Below are positions 1 through 12,672 of a stretch of 41,560 bases of DNA, in pieces. A program made the translations under genes and the position numbers. The notes beneath the pieces were generated by a model. The model saw nothing but the letters and a program-made list of their open reading frames with translations, searched no databases and was not told the origin of the DNA. Positions within the stretch are counted from its first letter, which is position 1, and the number at the start of each line of letters is the position of its first letter. Origin of the DNA: Mnemiopsis leidyi (Eukaryota > Ctenophora > Tentaculata > Lobata > Bolinopsidae); assembly GCA_000226015.1 (NCBI GenBank), contig JH152822.1:458006-499565 (forward strand). The letters are read 5' to 3'.

Positions 1-59
1 TGTGTGTGTTTGTGTGTGGTCGGTGGGTGGGTGGTGTGTGTGTCTGTGTGTCTGTGTCT

Positions 60-101
<42 letters not shown>

Positions 102-180
102 GTGTGTGTGTGCGTGTGTGTGTGTGTGTGTGTGCGTGCCTGCCTGCGTGCGTGCGTGCGTGTGTGTGTGTGTGTGCATA
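1..180. repeat. (TG)n microsatellite
   Basis: An interrupted TG/GT dinucleotide tract with TGCC and TGCG variants toward its right end. Long apparent reading frames in it are pure Val/Cys repeats and are not genes. It lies upstream of the first recognisable MKK4 exon, presumably in an intron of that gene. Confidence 0.95.
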
Positions 181-707
181 TGCGGGCTTGTGTGTTATAA
201 TTATGAATATATATCTGTACAACGTTCGTACAAACGTGCATGAATACAATATCTCTGGTGGTCGCAGTCTTGCACAGTTGACCCTTGGCACTGCCTTGTA
301 ACATGTTCAATAGCCACTTTGTAGATTTCCTTGCTGTACCAACCTATCGAACATTTAAGTTGTTTTTGACTAGCTGACAAAACTAGGTTCAAGGAACAAT
401 GCATTTTGAAGATCCATCTCACCGAATCGTGGTTACAAACAACATGCAACTTTTGTGTCACCCAAATAGTTGTTTCCAATCAAAGGAAGTCACCTCAGCC
501 ATCCAAACTAATAAATTGAAAATTGATCAATATTTCCTTTTTAGTGCTCTAATATTTTTCTCCCTAATCTAAACCTCCTGCTATGCATAACGCAATGCCA
601 GTCCTAGAAATTAGCTTCTGATGATGTTCATATTGATCTGTATGGGGTACTGACGTATCCCCACCGAAACAGCTACTTCTAAATGAACATTCCCAACAAA
701 CAACCAG
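181..707. other. presumed MKK4 intron, no gene seen
   Basis: Unique AT-rich sequence ending in a usable 3' splice site just before the first kinase exon. I see no other coding exon, RNA gene or repeat here. The N-terminal exons of the kinase, including any MAPK-docking region, must lie to the left of the window. Confidence 0.5.
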
Positions 708-3700
708 GTTAACGGGGTGGAGTACCCGTGTAAGGTGGAAGATCTGATAGATGAGGGAGAAATTGGGCGTGGTCGCTTCGGTTCGGTTCACCGCATGAAA
801 CACAGTCCCTCAGGTTGGTAGTTTGTTTTAAAGTTGGTAGTGTGTTTTATAGTTTGATTTAAAGTTAGTTTAATTATAGTAGTTAGTTTGTTTTAAAGTT
901 GGTAGCGTGTTTTATAGTAGGTACTTTCTTTAAAAGTTCGCCATTGTTCCCGTGCGTAATGATTTTTTACTTGTTTTGAATATTCATTATTCGGCGTAAA
1001 ATTGAGTTATATGCAATTTTGTATAGTAAATACCGGCTTGACGAAGATATTGACCCATGGTCAATGGTGCAAAAACTTAACCATGGCCACTGTCGTTTGT
1101 CACCCAAGAATACCCCCTACCGCCCCCCCCCCCCCCAAACTTTACGATAGATTCGATTCTGCATATTTGTTTGCCCTTAACCAAAATATATCATGTCCTC
1201 CGCCCTACCCCACCCTCCACCAGATACTGGATATCTGAAATGCGTCCGTAAATAGCTAGAATAGCAATACAATAGGTATAATGCTCTATGCTTTACATCG
1301 TTACACGATACTTTGATTGTTTGGACACTTTGAACCTTAATTTTAACTGACGTCAAATAACTAACGATGACTTCCTACAACTAACTATGTCGTCACTCCC
1401 AGGAGTCGAGATGGCCGTGAAAAGGATGATCGTTACTGTAGACGACAGAGAACGTAAAACTCTACAGATGGACGTTACTGTTATCATGAAGGCTGAGTGT
1501 CCCTACATTGTGAAGTTTTACGGGGCTCTCTTCAGAGAGGGAGAGGTTAGTCAGTCTAACAGGATTCAGGATTCACTCATACTCAGTCTAACAGGATTCA
1601 GGATTCACCTGTAGTCAGCCTACCAAGGTTCCCATATAGTTTAGAGTTGTTGTGCTCTATCTTAACACAGGCTTCTCATCTACACTGACGTGATCGAATT
1701 TTTGTAATTCATTCCTAGGAAGAGCTGCTGTTAAAGTTAATATCGTATTTGATAATTCAACCTGGGAGGCATTTCGGTAATTACACTATCTTAGCTTTCT
1801 CTGTCCAATCTCGATTGATTTTTTGAGCGATTGATTTTCCAATCAATCGATCGTAAATAGTTTGACTAAATTGCGATCAGTTAACCACATTCCCATCCAG
1901 GTCTGGATATGCATGGAGCGGATGGATACGTCCCTGGACAAGTTCTACCGATTTGTCTACCAGACTATTAGCACGAAGATTCCTGAGGAAGTCCTGGGTA
2001 AAATGGTTGTCTCCATCGTGCAGGCTCTTAGTTACCTAAAACGGGAGGTAAGTTAATGTTTGTCATTTTGTCGAAATATTTCGATCATGGGAGATCTGCA
2101 AGAGACTGCGATTGACCAATGAGAAGTTAGATGCGACTATTGCCAATATCGAAGAATTGCGAGACCACCCTCAAAGATTGGTCCTATCTGCTAGGCATGG
2201 GTCCCTCTTAAGTCATTAATACCCTAGTTCATTATTATATCTGGTTCATATTACAAAACGTATATTCATGTTTTTAAAATCTAAAAAATGACTATGAAAT
2301 TTGTTTACATTAGGAAAGGTCTCATGTAGCTGGAAAAAGCTACCTGATAAAATGCAATTAGTTGTGTCTGTATGTTAATGTGTCTTTGTGGCACCGCTCT
2401 TATCTAACTGCTTGATAGGTGCATCAGTTCTGTGTGATTAATAACTTGGCAAATTTCATTTAAAACATGGTTTGTTCGAAAGTTTTACTAAAACTTTGAG
2501 CAATTTCCGTCTACTTAAAATGATTAGTGATCATGACAAGCAATGATAAATGTGATTAAAAGTAAATAAAGTGTGACGACAAATCAGCTCCTTGCCGCCC
2601 GACAAATAAACTGTTAGTTTATCCGTCTGTCCCCCTGCTGCCCGCTCCTACTTTCTTGAATATCTTCCGTGTTTTCCTTTCAGCTCAGTATGAGGTGAGG
2701 GGTTGACAAGCACTGTTTGAGTGACCGTGTCAATGCGAATTTGAATGGAGTCGTGAGAAATATTCAGATTTTGTGCGGTGGGGCGATGTCGGATATTGGT
2801 CGTTTAGAAGCTCGGTTAATTTACCTGCTTTTAAGTAGAAATTTAATACGGGTTTTTACTCGTACAGTTTCCGAACGGAGGTAGAAAATGCAATACCTTC
2901 CTGGCCTTTTATTTTATCCTTATTTGTTGGCCTCGAATACGATATTGTCAAATTGGACCCCCCCCCCAATTTTTACACTTTCGTATGAGTGATGAATTGT
3001 TAAGATCAAGTGTAGATCAATGTTGTTAAACACAGTCCGTTAAAATGGAAATTAAGATGAATTCTCGAAATGTTTGCTAAACATCATGTTACTTAATCTC
3101 TAAAAATCGAAAGACTTGGTCTGCAAAGTATTGTGTGATATCAAATGACTAAGTGAAATATTTTATACTTTCGAACAATATAGTCAGGATGCTGACCAGT
3201 CAACATATTTTATGAAACTATCCCAAGAATTAATTCACCCATACCGGTGTATACTGTAAAGTGTATTGTTGAGTGTGAAAGTACCAGCGTTCTTAAACAA
3301 GACATAAATTTAACTTGATTTTATACTTAAAATGTTGAAAATTGCCCCTCCCTTGACTCCCTCTCTTCCCCAGCTCAATATCATACACAGAGACGTCAAG
3401 CCCAGCAACATCCTTATCAACAGTGCAGGGTGCATCAAGATGTGTGATTTTGGTATTAGCGGAGAGTTGGTCAACAGTATCGCCGCTACGCGGGAAGTCG
3501 GCTGTAAACCTTACATGGCCCCAGAGCGCATAGACCCCGCTCCAGGTACTTGATAACTGGGATAACTGGAATATTGAAACTTAATACAGTTCAATTAGAC
3601 TTTCAGTTTTGTTGGGACACTTTTAAAAAACACAAGTATAGTACTCTGTAACGCTTTCGCGTGATAGAACTGACGTGATAGAACAGATTTCCGACTGCTG

Positions 3701-4154
3701 ACGTCCATCGATAAAGTTTAAAACAGCTTTTGACTTTCTGTCAATATCATAATGTTCTTTTTACTCTTTTTCGTCAGAAAAAGGAAGCTAACATCTTATT
3801 ATTTCCGCAGGAAGAGACGGATTTGACGTAAGATCAGATGTGTGGTCGCTGGGAATATCCGTGATAGAGTTAGCCACGGGAAAGTTCCCGTTTCCCCCTT
3901 GGAACAGCGTGTTTGACCAGCTGACGAGTGTGGTCGAGGGACGCCCTCCCTCCCTTCCCGAGTCCGGCAACTTCACCGACAACTTCAGAGATTTCGTCGT
4001 GAAGTGCCTGATCAAGGACGTTGACGCGCGACCCAAGTACCGCGAGCTGTTGACGCACCCTTTCATAGTTGAGAGTGAGAGTAGGCAGGTAGATGTGGAA
4101 GGGTGGGTGAGTAATGTGCTGAGTCAGGCTGTAGCCAAGAACTTCAAGCTATGA
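708..4154 (+). CDS. MAP2K4: MAP2K4/MKK4-type dual-specificity MAP kinase kinase (3' part)
   Basis: A MAPK kinase of the JNK pathway that phosphorylates Thr and Tyr in the JNK/p38 activation loop; cytosolic. Exons: 708-813, 1403-1545, 1901-2047, 3374-3545, 3811-4154, giving 303 aa with phases 1/0/0/1 that all close. Visible motifs are the glycine loop GRGRFGSV in exon 1, the VAIK-equivalent lysine at 1420-1422, HRDVKPSN with catalytic Asp at 3392-3394, and DFG at 3446-3454. The activation segment SIAAT matches the SIAKT phospho-acceptor pair of MKK4, with Ser at 3476 and Thr at 3488. VWICME and [13 protein letters not shown] are diagnostic of MKK4 rather than MKK7 or MKK3/6. The C-terminal tail that forms the MAPKKK docking helix (DVD-like) is short and ends FKL. 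The start codon is outside the window. Only the last Lys of the SIAKT motif is changed, to Ala. Confidence 0.93.
818..935. repeat. imperfect tandem duplication in MKK4 intron
   Basis: Two copies of a roughly 39-bp T-rich unit (core TTTGTTTTAAAGTTGGTAG) separated by a diverged unit, starting right behind the exon 1 donor. It is a small local duplication with no coding content. Confidence 0.6.
1546..1612. repeat. two-copy tandem repeat at an MKK4 donor
   Basis: A unit with core CAGTCTAACAGGATTCAGG occurs twice, about 31 bp apart, immediately after the donor of exon 2. Only the first copy follows the real splice donor. Confidence 0.7.
2048..3373. other. MKK4 intron 3, no gene seen
   Basis: A 1.3-kb AT-rich intron flanked by a GTAAGT donor and a CCCCAG acceptor. 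It contains a short C-run near 2959. I see no ORF, RNA gene or structured repeat in it. Confidence 0.75.
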
Positions 4155-4405
4155 ACGCAGGAAGCGTTGTATGGGCTGCGGGTGCCGGCTCTATATTAGG
4201 CTGCCAGGAAGGCGCGCGAGGTCATACGGCTCGCTAGGATAAAAGGTACGTTTTACAACGGATGTGGTGAAGATTCTTCAGCTGAGGGATATTGTACTAC
4301 TTGCATTGTTTAATGCAGCGCGTGAAAAACCGTGAAACTTAACTGAGAGCGAGCCCTGGATCCTTGGCATGGTTTGTAGTGCTGATCAATTGAAGCTGTG
4401 ATTTG

Positions 4406-4635
4406 TGTCGTTACGTATTTACGTTGCGTATCGTTACGTATTTACGTAATCGTTTCGTATTCAGTAATTGTTACGTATTTACGTAATTGTTACTTTTTTG
4501 CGTACTTGTTACGCATCAAAGGAACCTTATTGTTACGTATTTACGTCATTGTTACGTATTCACACAATTGTTACGTTTCACGTAATTGTTACGTGCTTAC
4601 GTAATTGTTACGTTGCGTATTTACGTTGCGTATTG
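4406..4635. repeat. TTACGTA-rich degenerate tandem repeat
   Basis: About ten loose copies of a 15-25 bp unit built from GTTACGTATTTACGTAATT. The 8-bp palindrome TTACGTAA or a near version recurs, so the array is self-complementary. It lies between the MKK4 stop and the AATAAA, so it is probably transcribed as 3' UTR. The apparent ORFs at 4398-4662 are repeat translations. Confidence 0.75.
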
Positions 4636-4776
4636 TATATCGTTTTGTATGCGAAGGTCTAAATTTTCGTTGTTCCCTTAAAATTTGAGTGTTTCTACAT
4701 TGACAATGAAATATTGTTTAAGCAATGGTGTAGTGTTTGCAAGACAATCGATTATTGACGCTCGTAAAAATGTTGG

Positions 4777-4782
4777 AATAAA
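4777..4782 (+). promoter_or_regulatory. polyadenylation signal AATAAA for MKK4
   Basis: Canonical AATAAA 623 bp after the MKK4 stop codon, the first on this strand. It is followed by a T-rich stretch, as expected for a cleavage region. Use is inferred, not shown. Confidence 0.55.
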
Positions 4783-5863
4783 GTACATTTCCTATTTAAT
4801 TTTACCGCTTTTTATAAAAATTGTCATACTTGTTCCAATAATTTTCTAGCTCCATTTTCTTACTTAAAACGGAAAGCTTGCTTTTATCGCGTGGAATTCG
4901 TTGAAATTGTTGATTTGAATTTTTGAAAAGACTATGTTAAGCCGTTAATTCTAAAACGCGTGTAAGCTCAATGTAGATACATAGAGAATTATTAAACCTA
5001 TGACGTCATTAAAAAGATTTCAACCGTAGTTGTAAAACATCCAAGATGTGATATTATTATGTTATTATGAGCTAATCATTTTATCTATGGCGGCACATAA
5101 AACTATTGTAAGATATGATGCTTTGCAAAACTTTAAACGAAATTTAGAGTTTAGACGTTAGATTTTTAGAGTTAAAAGCCGTTGTTGTTACCGGCAATTT
5201 TTATCCCATTATCTAAAAATAGATTTCTCCTTGGCCGTTTTGAAATCGATTCCACTTGAATGATATTGATTGTATTCGTGGTTTTGAAGTTTATTTGATG
5301 GTTAACTGTTATGTGTAGACTTAAAGCGATAAACATGAACAGTCAAAACGGATTCCCTGCAAGTTGCGCAGTGACTTCTTTTTGTAATACTAAATTTATA
5401 AACTTCCCCGAGTTTTACTGTTTCCTATGTTTTCCTGTGTGTGGGTACAAGTGCGGGCGTCCTTTTGATTACTTGATCCATTCTCGCATCAATTGACAGG
5501 TGTTTATATCACGTATGTTGGACCCTGCCTAAGTGTTGGCTATTTAACGCATCATACGAGTGAGAACATCAACAGACTCGAGGGTGGGTCGTGGCAGTTT
5601 TAGGCCGATGATGCGCGCGAAAAAGTATACTATTTTTCGGTTCGTGTGTTATTAAAGTACCCTATTTATGCATCGGAAACTAGCAATAGAAACGTTTAAC
5701 TGGTCATTTAGGTACGTGTTGCGTCCTTTGGTCGATCCGAAATTTAACAGGACTGATTAGATGATAATCATACCAATTCGTTATTTGAGCTCACCATTCG
5801 CGGTTAAGATAAAAGTCTAACCGCTTGGCAATAACCAATTACACTTCAATTAGGCTATTAGAC

Positions 5864-7093
5864 ATGTCAGATCCACTTTTCATGGTGAAGACTGCGTTCT
5901 ACATTGGGAACTATAGGCAATGTGTTAAAGAGGCTCAGAAGTTACAGCTGGGGGATCAGTCTTTAGACTTAGAATGCGATATACTTATGTATCGGGCGTA
6001 TCTTGCTGAAGGTTTGTGCTTGGCTTTTTATCTACTCATTGTATTTTCACCTTGGATGTCCAAAATTGTACATACTCACCTTTTGTGAAAGTCTTTCATC
6101 ATCAGAATCTTAAGGTACACTTCCTTGTCTTATATTCACACTGTTTATTTGAAATCCTGTTCGACAACTGCAGGGAAGTACAATCTAGTTTTGGGTGAAG
6201 TACAAAGCAGATCGGGCCCCGAGTTTTTGGCACTTGTTCTACTTGCCAAGATAATGCAAAATCCCAGCAACAAGGATGCCATTGTTTCAGAGGTTGGTAA
6301 TTGAGACGAGTCTCAATGTCGGCTATGTTTCTGTCAAAAAAGAGGGACTCTTTCACCATAGACTATTAAGTGATGATCAATGGTTTTTGGCATTTTCCAA
6401 TTTATTGTACTCAATTTACAGTAGTCTAAGTAAGAACTCCAAGTATATCCAGTACAATGTGTTATATTGCAGGTAGGTAACGTGCTAAACGAAGGAGCAG
6501 CTAGTTTGTGTCCAGACATAGTGGCACTTCTGTGTGCGAACGTGTACTTGCAAGCTGGAGACTATGAGTCGACACTTCGTGTAACCAACTCTGCTTCGTC
6601 CCTCGAGTGTCACGCTCTAGCTGTACAGACGTTGATTCAGATGAACAGAGTCGACATAGCCACCAAGGAAATGAAGAAGATGCAGGAGATAGACGAAGAC
6701 GCGACTGTATCCCAACTTTCACTCGCCGCTCTTAACATCGCCATGGCGGACTTCAAGAGTGTACAGACTGCTTACTATGTTTACCAAGAGCTTGCGGATA
6801 AATTTGAACCAACAGCCATACTTCTGAACGGCCAAGCCGTGTGTTTTCTACTTCAAGGTAAGCCCGAACAAGCGGAAGACGTGTTGCAAAAAGCTCTGGA
6901 TAAGGATAGCGGGCACCCTGAAACCTTGATAAACCTATCAATTGTGTCACAGTTTCTTGGTGCTAAAGACTCTGCAAAGCGCTACATCTCACAGGTCAAG
7001 GACTCCCATCCTAATCACCCTTATATTACGAGGCTTGAAGAAAAAGAAAAATTATTTGACGAACTTTCTTCAGCTCTTATTTCTAACCGATAA
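5864..7093 (+). CDS. COPE: coatomer subunit epsilon (epsilon-COP)
   Basis: Epsilon-COP is an alpha-solenoid, TPR-like subunit of the COPI coat. It binds the C-terminal domain of alpha-COP and acts in Golgi-to-ER and intra-Golgi transport. Exons: 5864-6011, 6174-6292, 6473-7093, giving 295 aa (human about 308), with phases 1 and 0 that close. Diagnostic stretches include VKTAFYIGNYRQCVKEAQ near the N-terminus, LMYRAYLAE at the exon 1 end, then MQEIDEDAT, LLNGQAVCFLLQGKPEQAE and ALDKDSGHPETLINL. The C-terminal region runs through SHPNHPYI to the stop. I chose ATG 5864 because it directly precedes the conserved N-terminus; an open frame further upstream has no ATG. No domain is missing. Confidence 0.95.
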
Positions 7094-7799
7094 GGTTAAA
7101 TTTCGTGTAAATTATCTGATCAGCGCTTTTGACCCCTTTTTTCTCTGTTCTAGGAACATTTTAGATGTTGGAATTACAAATTATTTAGTAGAATATGATG
7201 CTTGCTTTCAATATTGTACATTTGGGTTAAATATGTACACTTGTGATCAGTTAGCAGTTAGCATGTAGTGTTTAAGCCACGGGCATTTAATGCGGTCTCT
7301 GAAGTCTGTACTTATTCTAGAATTCCAGAAAAGAAAACAACTTTAAAGACAGTTCCGTCTCCATCAAACATGATTAAATTTTGAAACATTACGCCTTTTT
7401 GTAATATCCCCATTGTAGTTTGATCTTCTGAGTATTTCAAACAACGTGATAAATCATTAACTATCAAATAGATTTAAGGGAATGTTTTATGTTTCACTAA
7501 ACTTGAATTGCATGTATAAATTTTGAATTATGGTAATGAAAATTGATTTATTACGTACAAAGTCTCCATTTGTCTGACTTCAGTGCTTAGAACTGATTAA
7601 ATACCAGATCTGATAAAATATGATTATTATGGAAATCATTGTGTGAAAACATCACAAGAAATAGGTTTTTTTCGTTAATCTCCACCTGGTACACGTTCTT
7701 ATATTTTGGTTCGCATGTCTTTTAGGTAGATTAATCATAATATTATACGATTAAACTTTCCATGCAAGAGTAACTAAACTCCTCCCTTTACTCTCTAGA
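7094..7799. other. COPE 3' UTR and short COPE-DAXX interval
   Basis: AT-rich, with no AATAAA. Variant ATTAAA hexamers occur at 7373, 7596 and 7750. The interval ends in a pyrimidine-rich tract and AG immediately before the DAXX ATG. No other gene is seen. Confidence 0.6.
7780..7799 (+). promoter_or_regulatory. 3' splice-acceptor-like site 1 nt before the DAXX ATG
   Basis: A pyrimidine-rich run ending TCTCTAG lies one base before the ATG at 7800. It implies either a 5' UTR intron or a spliced-leader trans-splice site. No upstream 5' exon could be identified. Confidence 0.45.
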
Positions 7800-10700
7800 A
7801 TGGTAGAAGTTGTAAACCTCGACTCTGACGAAGAAGAAGACAACCTGACTTGTTACAACTCACTGACAGCCACTGTGAAGCAACTGTCCCCCAGTGGGGG
7901 TCTCTTCGACGCTCTTGTCTACAACCTAGACGAGGTGAAACGGCGCTGTCCCGAAAGTTACCTCCGCAGTGATGAGTTCAAGCAGCATTTGTTGGCTTGT
8001 AGAAGTGATTTAAATCTGCTTAATTTTACTTCAAAACTCAACGCTCTTGTTCAGAACATGGTTTCGTATTGTATCGATATTCCGAGTGTGGATCAGAGCG
8101 ATCAGCCTCAAAAGCGAAGACGATTAGATCCTCCCCGACCAGATAAGACAACAGATCCAGAAATTGTTTATCTCAGCGAAGGAGCCTCCAACTCCTCGAC
8201 CACTTCGCAACCCAGATTGCCTGTCGTATGTAGAGCTATCCCCATTTATACAACCAGCTGTACTACAACTACCACATCCAACTCTAGTCGTAACTCACCC
8301 GTAACTCAGCCCAGCAATGAGATCCCTGAGTTTGAGGAGATCATGGAGAATCTGAGGACGATCAACGAGAAGTTTTCTTCTGAACCCGACGTTAAAAACG
8401 TCCTGACTGTTTTCATCAGCAGAATCCGATCCTTAAACTTGGACAAAAATCAAAAGTCGCTATCCTCAGTGAATTCGTACTGTTCCAAGTTAAGTTTAGA
8501 GGTAAAAACACCCCTGTCTTTGTTGCATCACTTACGGAGGCTACTGATGATGCGATACTTTTTGGAGATAAACCCGGTAGAGATTAAACCTGATGATTGG
8601 TTCACGGCTTACTATCAGATAGTTCCTTATCATCTGTCCGAGTATGTTATGTTCGCCATTTTCAAACGGTTGCTGGCCAAAGTTTTGCCTTCCACCAAAA
8701 CAAAGATGGTGGATCTCTTCTGTCAGAAATTCCGGAGGTTTGACTTTGAAATAGCTTTGAATCTTGTCAAAAAGCCTTTGCATATATTTTTGACCAAATA
8801 TTGATCAAATATTGCTTCTTTTGTTTTGTGTAATTTATGCTTTCAATTTGTGTCTCGACACAAAGCAACTCGATCATAATGTTTGGACAATTTCCAGTGC
8901 GCTACACGGAGTTAAGCGAACTGTTCTGGATAGAATATCCCAAGTGGAGTTCACAGACGATGACGATAAGCTGCAAAACAAATCCTACGCAGCCACCATT
9001 CTCTGTTGTCTAGGCGACTGCATGGAAATTTTTATCAAATCAAAAACGTCCACGACGAGCCGAAAAGATTCCTCCCGAGATTCAAGCCCGGCAATAGTAG
9101 ATGTGGAGTCCAAGAAATCACGTGATTCAAGCCCGGCAATAGTAGATGTGGAGTCCAAAAAATCACGTGATTCAAGCCCGGCAATAGAAGATGTGGAGTC
9201 CAAGAAGTCATGTGATTCGGGGTCTGAGAAAACGTGTGAGTCCAGGTAGACTGTCGAATTTGTTTTATTTTGTCCAGCACGAAAGTTACTCTGAAGATTG
9301 CCGATTTTGGAGTTTCTGCTCCTTTGAAGCAGACTTTTAATATCATTTTGCAACTATAATTACAATTATGTGTAGTACGCATCCAATCAATCAAGTGATA
9401 CCCAGTGATAAAACACCATTTCACTGTTTCCATTTCAGTAAGGAGCAAGTCACCCGACCGGAAGGCAGCAGCGTCTCCCCTCGTAACTCCTCCCCACACA
9501 ACGGCTCTCTTGGGAAACAAAACATCATCGCTCTCCCTGCTAACACAGTCGTTACTGACAACAGTCATAGTTCGAAGTCAGGAGATGACGAAAAATCATC
9601 CGAGATGGGCGATTGTGAAGAGACAGATCAGGAGCAGAAAAATCGTGCTGGGACAGAAAAGGAAAGGGAAGGAGAGACTGTGGAGGAAGACGAAAGAGAA
9701 GTTGTGGAAGATTCTGAAAAGGAGAAGGAGCTTGATATGAATGATAAAGAAAGAGATGGTAAAAGTGAGAATGTTACCGAAGAACAGGTTAGACAACCTG
9801 AAGAAATTTCCCAGCAAAAGAATGACGAAATTCTCAAATTCTCGTGCATTATCGCATCTGTAGATGAACAACAGTCCAACCTCCCTGACGTTTCTGCTCC
9901 ATCCTCCGTGGTTCCTCCAGCTGAAGCTGGAGAGGAGTTCAAGCCATCTTGTGATGAATCTATGTCCACTGACTCTACAGATAACGATAAGCAGTGTGAT
10001 TCGGGGTTGACAGTTCAACCGGTCGAAAATCTTGCTGCTACTCAGAACGACTCTGTCGAATCTTTGGAAGTTGAACAAGACAGCGAACAAAAAAGGGAAG
10101 CTAGATTAACATCCGATTCTTTAGAGATTATTGAACCGAATGAGAGAGCTGCCGAGTCTGAAGATGTCCGCCTACCTAGTTTTGATCATTCTGCTTCAGA
10201 CTCATCAACCAAACCTGGCACTGCCTCCCCCTCCGATAATGACAGTAGCAAAAACTCCTCTGGAGAATCAGTTGAGCCTGCCACTTCAAGTACAGACGAT
10301 ACAGCCAGAGAGCAACCCAAACAGCTTAGTAAAACCACTGACACGAGCATGGGATCGACCAAACACTCCAATAAAGTTCAAGATGAAGATTTATCTGCTG
10401 ATAGTGTAGAGATTCGTGAAGAAGAATCCCAGCAAGACCGTCCGTTCTCCTTGTCTCAGCAAAGTGTAGAGTTTATTGAGGAAACTTCCCGTGACTGTAT
10501 GATAACATCAGTAAAACCTGGCAATGTCCAGTATGTGGAAATAAAGCTGGGTTCGGTAAAGGGCACTCCAAAGTTCTCTTCCTCCAAGGATCACAAGACT
10601 CAATCAGATAAACTTCCGGAAACGGAGCAAAATGATCTAACAACAGAGAAGGAAACCCCAATAAGTGATCCTACTGTTAAACCTTCCCCGCCAAAACCAC

Positions 10701-12639
10701 CTAAAAGGGTAACACTGCAATCATTTGGCTCTTCCACAACTGAAAACGACAAGAAACTGGATTCTGGGAAGAAAAGGTTGGGTTTAAAAGCTGCGACTGA
10801 AGCGGTCAGAATCCCAGATTGTTTTAAGATGGACGTTCAGCCGAGTTCTTCTTTTATCACTATCAGCGACTCTGACGATGAGATGGAGCCCAAAGAAGAG
10901 TCTGAAAGCGAAGGTTTGACTGCCCATATTATAAGTTCGTAACGCTGGTTTTACTTACTGTTTTATATCTGTGAAAACCTGGGTACAACTGTAACAAAAA
11001 ACAAAATTCTATATATTCTGATATGAGAAAATAGTTTGTTAATGTTTAACATGTGGATATTAAGTAAACTTATCTCGCACAGATCCGGATGTAGACGAAG
11101 AGGCAGAGGAGTACAGACAGAAAGTAGCTCAAATAGAGAAACTAAGTCGCAAACTCGTCCGTCTAGCGAGACGGATCAAGGCGGTCCAGGAGGCTGACAT
11201 TGACGATTCAGAAATGGATAAGTGGGGCAACCTCTACCTTCAGGTTTGTTAGTAACACCATCACCTTTGTTTGTGACACCATCACCTTTGTTTGTGACAT
11301 CATCACCTTTGTTTGTGACATCATCACCTTTGTGACATCATCTCGTTTGAGTCTGCCATAGTATATCAGACCGTCAGGTATGCTTCTGCATGCTTCTGTA
11401 TGCTTCTTGCTCGTGCTGTTTACAGAATCATTTGCTTTTATTTGCCTGGCAGCAGATTCCAAAAATATGATAAATCGGACAGATTAAATCTTTCAGGAAT
11501 CGAAACTCAAGAAGAAACACAGGAAAATTTTAGCAAAGTTGGAAGAGATTCAAGGGGAACTGAATTGCCATTACTATTTCAATGTAAAAATTAATTGTGG
11601 AATACCCGTGCTGTCCAACTACATTGAGGAGCGATTAAACGCTCGACAGGTTATTTAATTTCTTGGAATTGTTTGCCACCTTATCAGTTACCTACCTGAC
11701 CTCTTAATACCATAGAATTATTTACACCTTTTTCAAATCGTTGGTGATTGGAGACTGTGATTGAAACCTTAACTCGATTCACATTTCAGAAATTCCCAGA
11801 CATACAGGACGTCAGGCGGCTGATAGAAAGAGGGCTGAAGGAGTGTAAGATCTCCATGAAGGAGAAGAAGATCAAGACCCTGGCTAAGCAAGTGTTTTTA
11901 GACGCCGGCTCTCAGATACAGAACCACAGGAAGACTGAGTTGAAGTAGGTTCAGTTTCTCACTTTAGCGTCATCTCTGACGTGCACGGTACAACTAAATA
12001 TATCTGGAACTCCGAAATTCTGTCCCTTATCTTTTCAGAGTTCATAGTTGGCTCTAGATTTGAGTTAATTAATTTCATTCCTCAACAGGCTTGACGGAGG
12101 CTTCCACCTTATGGACCAGGTGGATATTACCAAAGATCCTGCTAAGGAGGATCCTGTTCTGCGGAAAAAACTTCAGAAGAACAAAAGTGAGGCTAAACGC
12201 AAACTCAGGGACATACAGGAAACGTAAGTAGTATTACTGTAACCATGGTAACTGTACACGGTACACACTACACTTAACTGAGCACACTATACATAACACC
12301 TTTGTTTGTGACATCATCACCTTTGTGACATCATCTCGTTTGAGTCTGCCATAGTATATCAGACCGTTTTAATACTTATACAAAGTTACTATTATACAAA
12401 TAATTTGAGCCGATGGTATTCAGAGGGCATTTATGTAATGTACTGTGAGCTGGTCCCAAGTCCAGTCGCCATCTTGTCATTTATGTCAAATAACCGTGTT
12501 TAGTCATTGACTACTGATAACACACTACACACTACACAATAACAGCGGCGTAACATTAGCCTGGCCAATTGTCCCACAATTTGGCGATTTGGCGCCCCGT
12601 TTGCTCTCTTGGGCATCGTTACGCTACTACACACTACAC

Positions 12640-12672
<33 letters not shown>

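Larger units (their letters stand above)
4155..5863. other. MKK4 3' UTR and MKK4-COPE intergenic region
   Basis: The first 600 bp are probably MKK4 3' UTR, with a TTACGTAA-rich repeat and a polyadenylation signal, listed separately. The remainder is AT-rich and should contain the COPE promoter, but I see no TATA box or other defined element. Short ORFs here, such as 5311-5496, look like chance. Confidence 0.6.

Noticed and set aside
2-301. Cys/Val-rich 64-99 codon ORFs
   Set aside because: Translation of the TG microsatellite.
5311-5496. 61-codon Cys-rich ORF upstream of COPE
   Set aside because: Short, no signal peptide, no homology or splice context; expected by chance in this length of intergenic DNA.
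8812-9249. separate gene starting MLLLFCVIYAF
   Set aside because: The conserved part begins only after a CAG acceptor at 8897 and joins in phase to the exon ending at 8737, so it is DAXX exon 2; the hydrophobic start is intron.
9035-9568. 177-codon minus-strand ORF opposite DAXX exons 2-3
   Set aside because: Shadow of the in-frame 45-bp repeat; alternate-frame translation without independent support.
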